Part shown: positions 14,433-18,020 of the stretch, in pieces
Numbering within the stretch: the first letter of the stretch is position 1
Layout: every line of letters starts with the position of its first letter
Source: Candidatus Hydrogenedentota bacterium
Lineage (GTDB): Bacteria; Hydrogenedentota; Hydrogenedentia; Hydrogenedentales; SLHB01
Reading direction: 5' to 3'
NCBI GenBank assembly: GCA_035416745.1
Contig: DAOLNV010000095.1
Coordinates: 1 to 18,020 of the forward strand
DNA: 18,020 bases
The notes under the pieces: generated by a model
What the model was told of the DNA's origin: nothing
What the model saw: only the letters and a program-made list of their open reading frames with translations
Databases searched by the model: none
Position numbers and translations under genes: made by a program

Positions 14433-17400
14433 TCACCGTGTTGCCGTGAACGTAAAGACGCCCGCGCCAACGTCAAATGACGTATTGCCTCTGGAGTCGA
14501 TGGTCTTCTTGTCACCGGGACCGAGGTCGGCGTCACAAGGCACGGGGGTCTTGATAACCGCAGTAGTGTTCGCGGGAATCGTGACGCACATCTTGAACCC
14601 ATTATCCTTGTACCACGCACAGCGAATGGGGCCGTACATGGAATGAAACGAGGCCTCAGCGCGCTGCATACCGCTCGGGTGGGGGTCGATAAGAATGCGC
14701 TTGAAGCCGGGTTCGAGGGGCCGGATGCCCGCCAGGTACTCGTAGTACCATTGGCCGACCGCGCCGAAGGCGTAGTGATTGAATGAGTTCATGCCCGAAT
14801 GGAGTTCCTCATACTGATTGCTGTTCCAGCGCTCCCATATAGTCGTAGCGCCAGCCTCTACCATGTAGCCCCAGGACGGGTATGTCCGCTGCACCGCGAT
14901 CCTTCCGGCAAGGTCATCTCGGCCGAACGTGCTCAGAGCCGGCATCAGATAGGCGGTTCCAATGAAACCTGTTGTCAGGTGATTGTCATGATCGATGATG
15001 TTCTTCGCGATGTTCTCGACCACCGCGGCGCGCTTGTCTTCCGGAGTGATGCCGAACCAGAGGGGCACAAGGTTGGCGGTCTGCGTGTTGCCTTCGTACT
15101 GATTCGTCTCCACATTGAAGTAACGCTGATTGTACAATGATGCGATTGACGCCGCTTGACGCCGGAGTTCGGCCGCGTCGGACGTCTTGCCGATCCCTTG
15201 GGCCATCTCGGCAAGGAGCTTGATGGAGAGATATTGGTAGGCGCCAGCGAGGGTCTTCTTGGGGGACGGTTCCACCGGAACCCAGTCGCCGTACCGTCCG
15301 GCCGCATAGAGGCCGTCCGTGGCCATCTTGCGCATGTAGTCAAGCCAGTCCGCCATGGCGGCGTAGTTGGTCTCGATGACCCGCGTGTCCCCGTAGTAGG
15401 TGTACAGGTCCCAAGGCGCCACAATGACAACATCGGCCCAGCCAGGCGCACCGGGGCCGGCGTTTAGAGCCGGCGCAACATCGGTGATGGCTCCGTCCGC
15501 AGTGCGCGAATCTACGACATCGTGCATCCACTTTGTCATGAAACCGGCGACCTGCATATTCCAGCAGGCTGTGGGCAGGAAAAGCTGAATATCGCCCGTC
15601 CACCCCAGGCGTTCATCGCGTTGCGGGCAGTCGGTCGGCACGCTGTAGAAATTGGAGCGCATTCCCCAGAGAATGTTCTTCTGCACGCGATTGACAATGT
15701 CTTCGGAGCACGTAAACGTGCCAATGCTGGGGAGCGCAGCATGCATGACGCGCATGACAAGGGCATCTTTGGGAGGCACGCCGGGATACCCTGTGACTTC
15801 CGCGTAGCGGAAACCTCGATAGGTAAAGGCAGGTTCCCAGATTTCTTCCCCTGCACCCTTCAAAATGTAAAGATCTGTACACTTTGCGCCTTGCAGATTG
15901 TCGGTGTAGAGGCTGCCGTCAGGCCGCAGGATTTCGCCATGCCGGATCTGGACACGGGCCCCCTTGGGTCCCACGACTTTGAGGCGGGCGCGCCCCGCGG
16001 CGTTCTGGCCGAAGTCGAAGATGAAGACCCCCGGCCCGGGCGCGGTGACGCCGACGGCTGAGATTTCCTCGGTAACCTGGATTGTGGGGCCGGTCTGCGC
16101 GGTCAGTTGGCCCATGGGCTTTTCCCAAACGCGCGCGGGCAGCCAGTCTTCGTCGTTGAACCCGGGTTCATTCCAGCCTGCAATCTCCAGTTGTGCGTCA
16201 TAGACCTCGCCGTGGTAGATGCTGTCTTTGACGATGGGCGACACATGGCCTTTCCAGCGTTCATCCGTGGCGATGAGCTGGCGCCTTCCGTCCGCGTACG
16301 TGATCTCGAGCTGCGCGATGCCGCGGAGGCCGCCGTCCTTCCACGCGCCCGCCATGCTCCCTCCCCACCAGCCGTTGCCGAGGAGCAACCCCGCCGCATT
16401 CTCGCCGCCCTGCAGCAAAGCGGTCACATCGTACGTCTGGTACTGGATGTGTTTGGGAAAGTACGTCCAGCCCGGCGTCAGCTCGTCGTGTCCTACGCGT
16501 GTTCCGTTGATGAAGAGACGATATGCCCCAAGCGCGCTGACATACACGCGGGCCCGGGCAATAGTCACGTGTTCCGTAGTGAACGCTCTGCGCAAGTAGA
16601 AGGACCGGCTCGGAAAACGGTCGGCGACCACACCCCACGGAGGTTCCCCATATTGCGCTACCAGTTTTGGCTGGATCCAACCCTTCGTGTCGAACTTGAG
16701 CGATTGCCAGCCTTCCGGGGCTTCCGCGCACGTAAGCCAGTCTTGCCCCGAACGGACTTCAACCGTGCGGCCGTCCGCCAAGGTGACATGCATGCCAAAG
16801 ACGAGTCCGGCCACGCCGCGCGCATGTACGCCCGTAATCGCGATGATGTTCTGCCCGGGCACCAGTTCCTGTGCGACGTCGAAGGACTCCACGGCCTTCC
16901 ACTCATCGCAGCCCCCGAGTTCCTTGCCGTTCAGAGTGAACACGAACTCGTTGTTCGCGGCGCCCCACGCCGTCGCGGAAGCCACCCGGGCGTCGGCGGG
17001 CAGTTCAACGACCTTCCGAAAATAGCGCGTGACCTCATCGGTACTTTCCGCAGGGTACCAGATCCAGTCCCCGAACACCGGCTCGGGCTGGCTCTTCTCT
17101 TGGTCAATTGTGACCCATTTCGCTTGCCAGTCGGACGCATCCAGCAAGCCCATCTCCCAGAAAACAGGCTTGGCCCACGGTGATGCCGCGCCGGCATCGT
17201 CCCACGTGCGCACGGACCAGTAGCAACGTTGCCCTTCCTGCAAGACGCGACCGGCATACGGGACGTGGATGGATTGCCCGGAAACGACACGGCCGGAATC
17301 CCACAATGTACCCTCGCCTGCGTCCACGCTCGCCTCGCCGGGCGCGACGACGATCTGATACGCTGCTTGCTTAGCGCCACGCCGGGGATCATTGACCTCC

Positions 17401-17549
17401 CAAGATAAGCGCGGCTGCGCGACATCGAGTCCGATGGGGTTGTACTCATATTCGCACCGGAGGTTCTGGGGAATTCCGGGGCCTTCGGCGTGGACAGACA
17501 GTCCCACGACCACACAGGCAAGCCCACTCAACGCCAGCGTTCGCGACAT
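14433..17549 (-). CDS. Secreted alpha-L-rhamnosidase, glycoside hydrolase family 78
   Basis: This 1038-residue exported enzyme hydrolyses terminal alpha-L-rhamnose from polysaccharides or glycosides. Residues 1-21 are a Sec signal peptide (cleavage likely after VHA). In order: an Fn3-like domain (about 25-135), a beta-sandwich (about 155-295), the Bac_rhamnosid_N domain (about 315-480), a second sandwich (about 490-600), the six-hairpin catalytic domain (about 605-940) and a C-terminal beta domain. Catalytic candidates are E646 in CPQRDERLGWTGD (general acid) and E906 in TIWERW (general base), by analogy with characterised GH78 enzymes. The start is ATG 17549, because AAGGAGG lies 6 bases upstream and the signal peptide begins there; in-frame ATGs at 17567 and 17591 are rejected. 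The sandwich near 155-295 is additional to the simplest GH78 layout and may bind carbohydrate. Confidence 0.93.
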   Translation of the reverse strand: MSRTLALSGLACVVVGLSVHAEGPGIPQNLRCEYEYNPIGLDVAQPRLSWEVNDPRRGAKQAAYQIVVAPGEASVDAGEGTLWDSGRVVSGQSIHVPYAGRVLQEGQRCYWSVRTWDDAGAASPWAKPVFWEMGLLDASDWQAKWVTIDQEKSQPEPVFGDWIWYPAESTDEVTRYFRKVVELPADARVASATAWGAANNEFVFTLNGKELGGCDEWKAVESFDVAQELVPGQNIIAITGVHARGVAGLVFGMHVTLADGRTVEVRSGQDWLTCAEAPEGWQSLKFDTKGWIQPKLVAQYGEPPWGVVADRFPSRSFYLRRAFTTEHVTIARARVYVSALGAYRLFINGTRVGHDELTPGWTYFPKHIQYQTYDVTALLQGGENAAGLLLGNGWWGGSMAGAWKDGGLRGIAQLEITYADGRRQLIATDERWKGHVSPIVKDSIYHGEVYDAQLEIAGWNEPGFNDEDWLPARVWEKPMGQLTAQTGPTIQVTEEISAVGVTAPGPGVFIFDFGQNAAGRARLKVVGPKGARVQIRHGEILRPDGSLYTDNLQGAKCTDLYILKGAGEEIWEPAFTYRGFRYAEVTGYPGVPPKDALVMRVMHAALPSIGTFTCSEDIVNRVQKNILWGMRSNFYSVPTDCPQRDERLGWTGDIQLFLPTACWNMQVAGFMTKWMHDVVDSRTADGAITDVAPALNAGPGAPGWADVVIVAPWDLYTYYGDTRVIETNYAAMADWLDYMRKMATDGLYAAGRYGDWVPVEPSPKKTLAGAYQYLSIKLLAEMAQGIGKTSDAAELRRQAASIASLYNQRYFNVETNQYEGNTQTANLVPLWFGITPEDKRAAVVENIAKNIIDHDNHLTTGFIGTAYLMPALSTFGRDDLAGRIAVQRTYPSWGYMVEAGATTIWERWNSNQYEELHSGMNSFNHYAFGAVGQWYYEYLAGIRPLEPGFKRILIDPHPSGMQRAEASFHSMYGPIRCAWYKDNGFKMCVTIPANTTAVIKTPVPCDADLGPGDKKTIDSRGNTSFDVGAGVFTFTATR

Positions 17550-17935
17550 GGTCACCCTCCTTTGCATTCCGGATCCTCTCTGTCGTCCCATATGCGGCAG
17601 GCTTTTCGCCGGCTTTCACACCCGCTCGGCCGAGGGTGCAATCAGCCACCACGCACGCGCCGTTCACTCCATCCCGTGTTATGGTATAGATACAGCCCCA
17701 GGATTTCGTATCGGCGCCAGGCCCGCGTATGGGGACGATGTTCTCCGGGCAAGTGCAACGCAGGAGCGCCAGGGACCTGTACCCTGCTCCCCCAAGCCGG
17801 GGGGATTTACCGCCGCTACAAACGCCGCGCCGCCTGACTCAATCATACATTCTTGTCTGCCGATTCTCACGAGTCCGTCCTCGGCCCCATCAACACTCCG
17901 TATCAGAGAAATCTGCCTTCTGTATCAGCCGCGCG
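17550..17935. other. Intergenic region upstream of the rhamnosidase gene
   Basis: These 386 bases contain no convincing gene; a 63-residue minus-strand open frame (17679-17870) has no recognisable features. A small hairpin, TCCCCC (17788-17793) pairing with GGGGGA (17800-17805) across a six-base loop, lacks a T-run on the minus strand and has only TTT on the plus strand, so it is at best a weak terminator. AT-richer sequence near 17685-17700 could hold the rhamnosidase promoter, but I see no good -35/-10 pair. Confidence 0.45.
17556..17562 (-). promoter_or_regulatory. Strong Shine-Dalgarno site of the rhamnosidase gene
   Basis: On the minus strand AAGGAGG lies 6 bases before the ATG at 17549. 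It selects this start over two upstream in-frame ATGs and predicts efficient translation. Confidence 0.8.
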
Positions 17936-18019
17936 TCAGCGTTCCGAGTCGATATGGATGCGAATGGGCTGTCCGTCTACGGTGATGGAGTCTCCATTTT
18001 TGAAATGCTCGGTTTCCTC
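17936..18019 (-). CDS. 3' end of an unidentified gene (partial, runs off the right edge)
   Basis: One minus-strand frame is open from the window edge to a TGA at 17938-17936 and gives 27 residues ending NGDSITVDGQPIRIHIDSER. The alternating hydrophobic/polar pattern looks like real beta-strand protein, and the reading direction matches the rhamnosidase downstream. I do not recognise the family. It is too short to be certain that it is coding. Confidence 0.4.
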   Translation of the reverse strand, partial: EETEHFKNGDSITVDGQPIRIHIDSER

Positions 18020-18020
18020 G

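Noticed and set aside
17679..17870. 63-residue minus-strand open frame upstream of the rhamnosidase
   Set aside because: No ribosome site or recognisable features; it looks like intergenic GC-rich sequence.
1..18020. tRNA, rRNA, CRISPR array, insertion sequence or phage element
   Set aside because: I found no cloverleaf, spaced direct repeats, transposase or terminal inverted repeats in the window by eye.

Overview
The window carries a 17-gene plus-strand operon (about 329-12654). It encodes a membrane-bound group 4 [NiFe] hydrogenase joined to a complete Mrp-type cation/proton antiporter and to a flavin/iron-sulfur NAD(P)H-oxidoreductase arm. Three minus-strand genes follow: an orphan membrane histidine kinase, a large secreted alpha-L-rhamnosidase (GH78), and the last 27 codons of a gene that runs off the right edge. 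GC is high (about 60%). A fermentative or syntrophic H2-metabolising, polysaccharide-degrading bacterium of the Planctomycetes/Hydrogenedentes kind would fit this content, but that placement comes from gene content, not from a phylogenetic marker.

Layout. 1-328: leader with no convincing gene. 329-2734: three electron-input proteins, namely a HydB/AsrA-like dicluster ferredoxin, a HydG/AsrB-like FAD/NAD(P)/2Fe-2S reductase and a HycB/CooF-like four-cluster ferredoxin. 2741-5771: hydrogenase core homologous to complex I NuoH, B, C and D (MbhM, J, K, L). The large subunit keeps all four NiFe cysteine ligands, so this is a hydrogenase and not complex I. 5768-11546: membrane arm with a NuoL/MrpA-N-like subunit, an MbhD+MbhE-like (MrpA C-terminal) protein, then MrpB, C, D, E, F and G. 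11543-12148: NuoI/MbhN-like ferredoxin. 12151-12654: HycI-type maturation endopeptidase. Neighbouring genes mostly overlap (ATGA or 8-14 nt) or lie within 18 nt of each other, so the block is very probably one transcript.

How the parts should work together (inference from family knowledge): electrons enter from NAD(P)H (or leave to NAD(P)+) through the flavoprotein, pass along the FeS chain of the three input proteins, the NuoI-like and the NuoB-like subunits, and reach the NiFe centre where protons and H2 interconvert. The NuoH-like subunit couples this to the Mrp arm, which moves Na+ and/or H+. The complex could use an ion gradient to drive uphill H2 release from NAD(P)H, or conserve energy in the favourable direction. 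The peptidase would trim the 37-residue tail of the large subunit after Ni insertion. No hyp maturation genes, formate dehydrogenase or CO dehydrogenase lie in the window.

The operon and the histidine-kinase gene converge so tightly that their stop codons share bases. The kinase has a recognisable promoter and ribosome site but no response regulator beside it. The rhamnosidase has a signal peptide and a near-perfect Shine-Dalgarno sequence.
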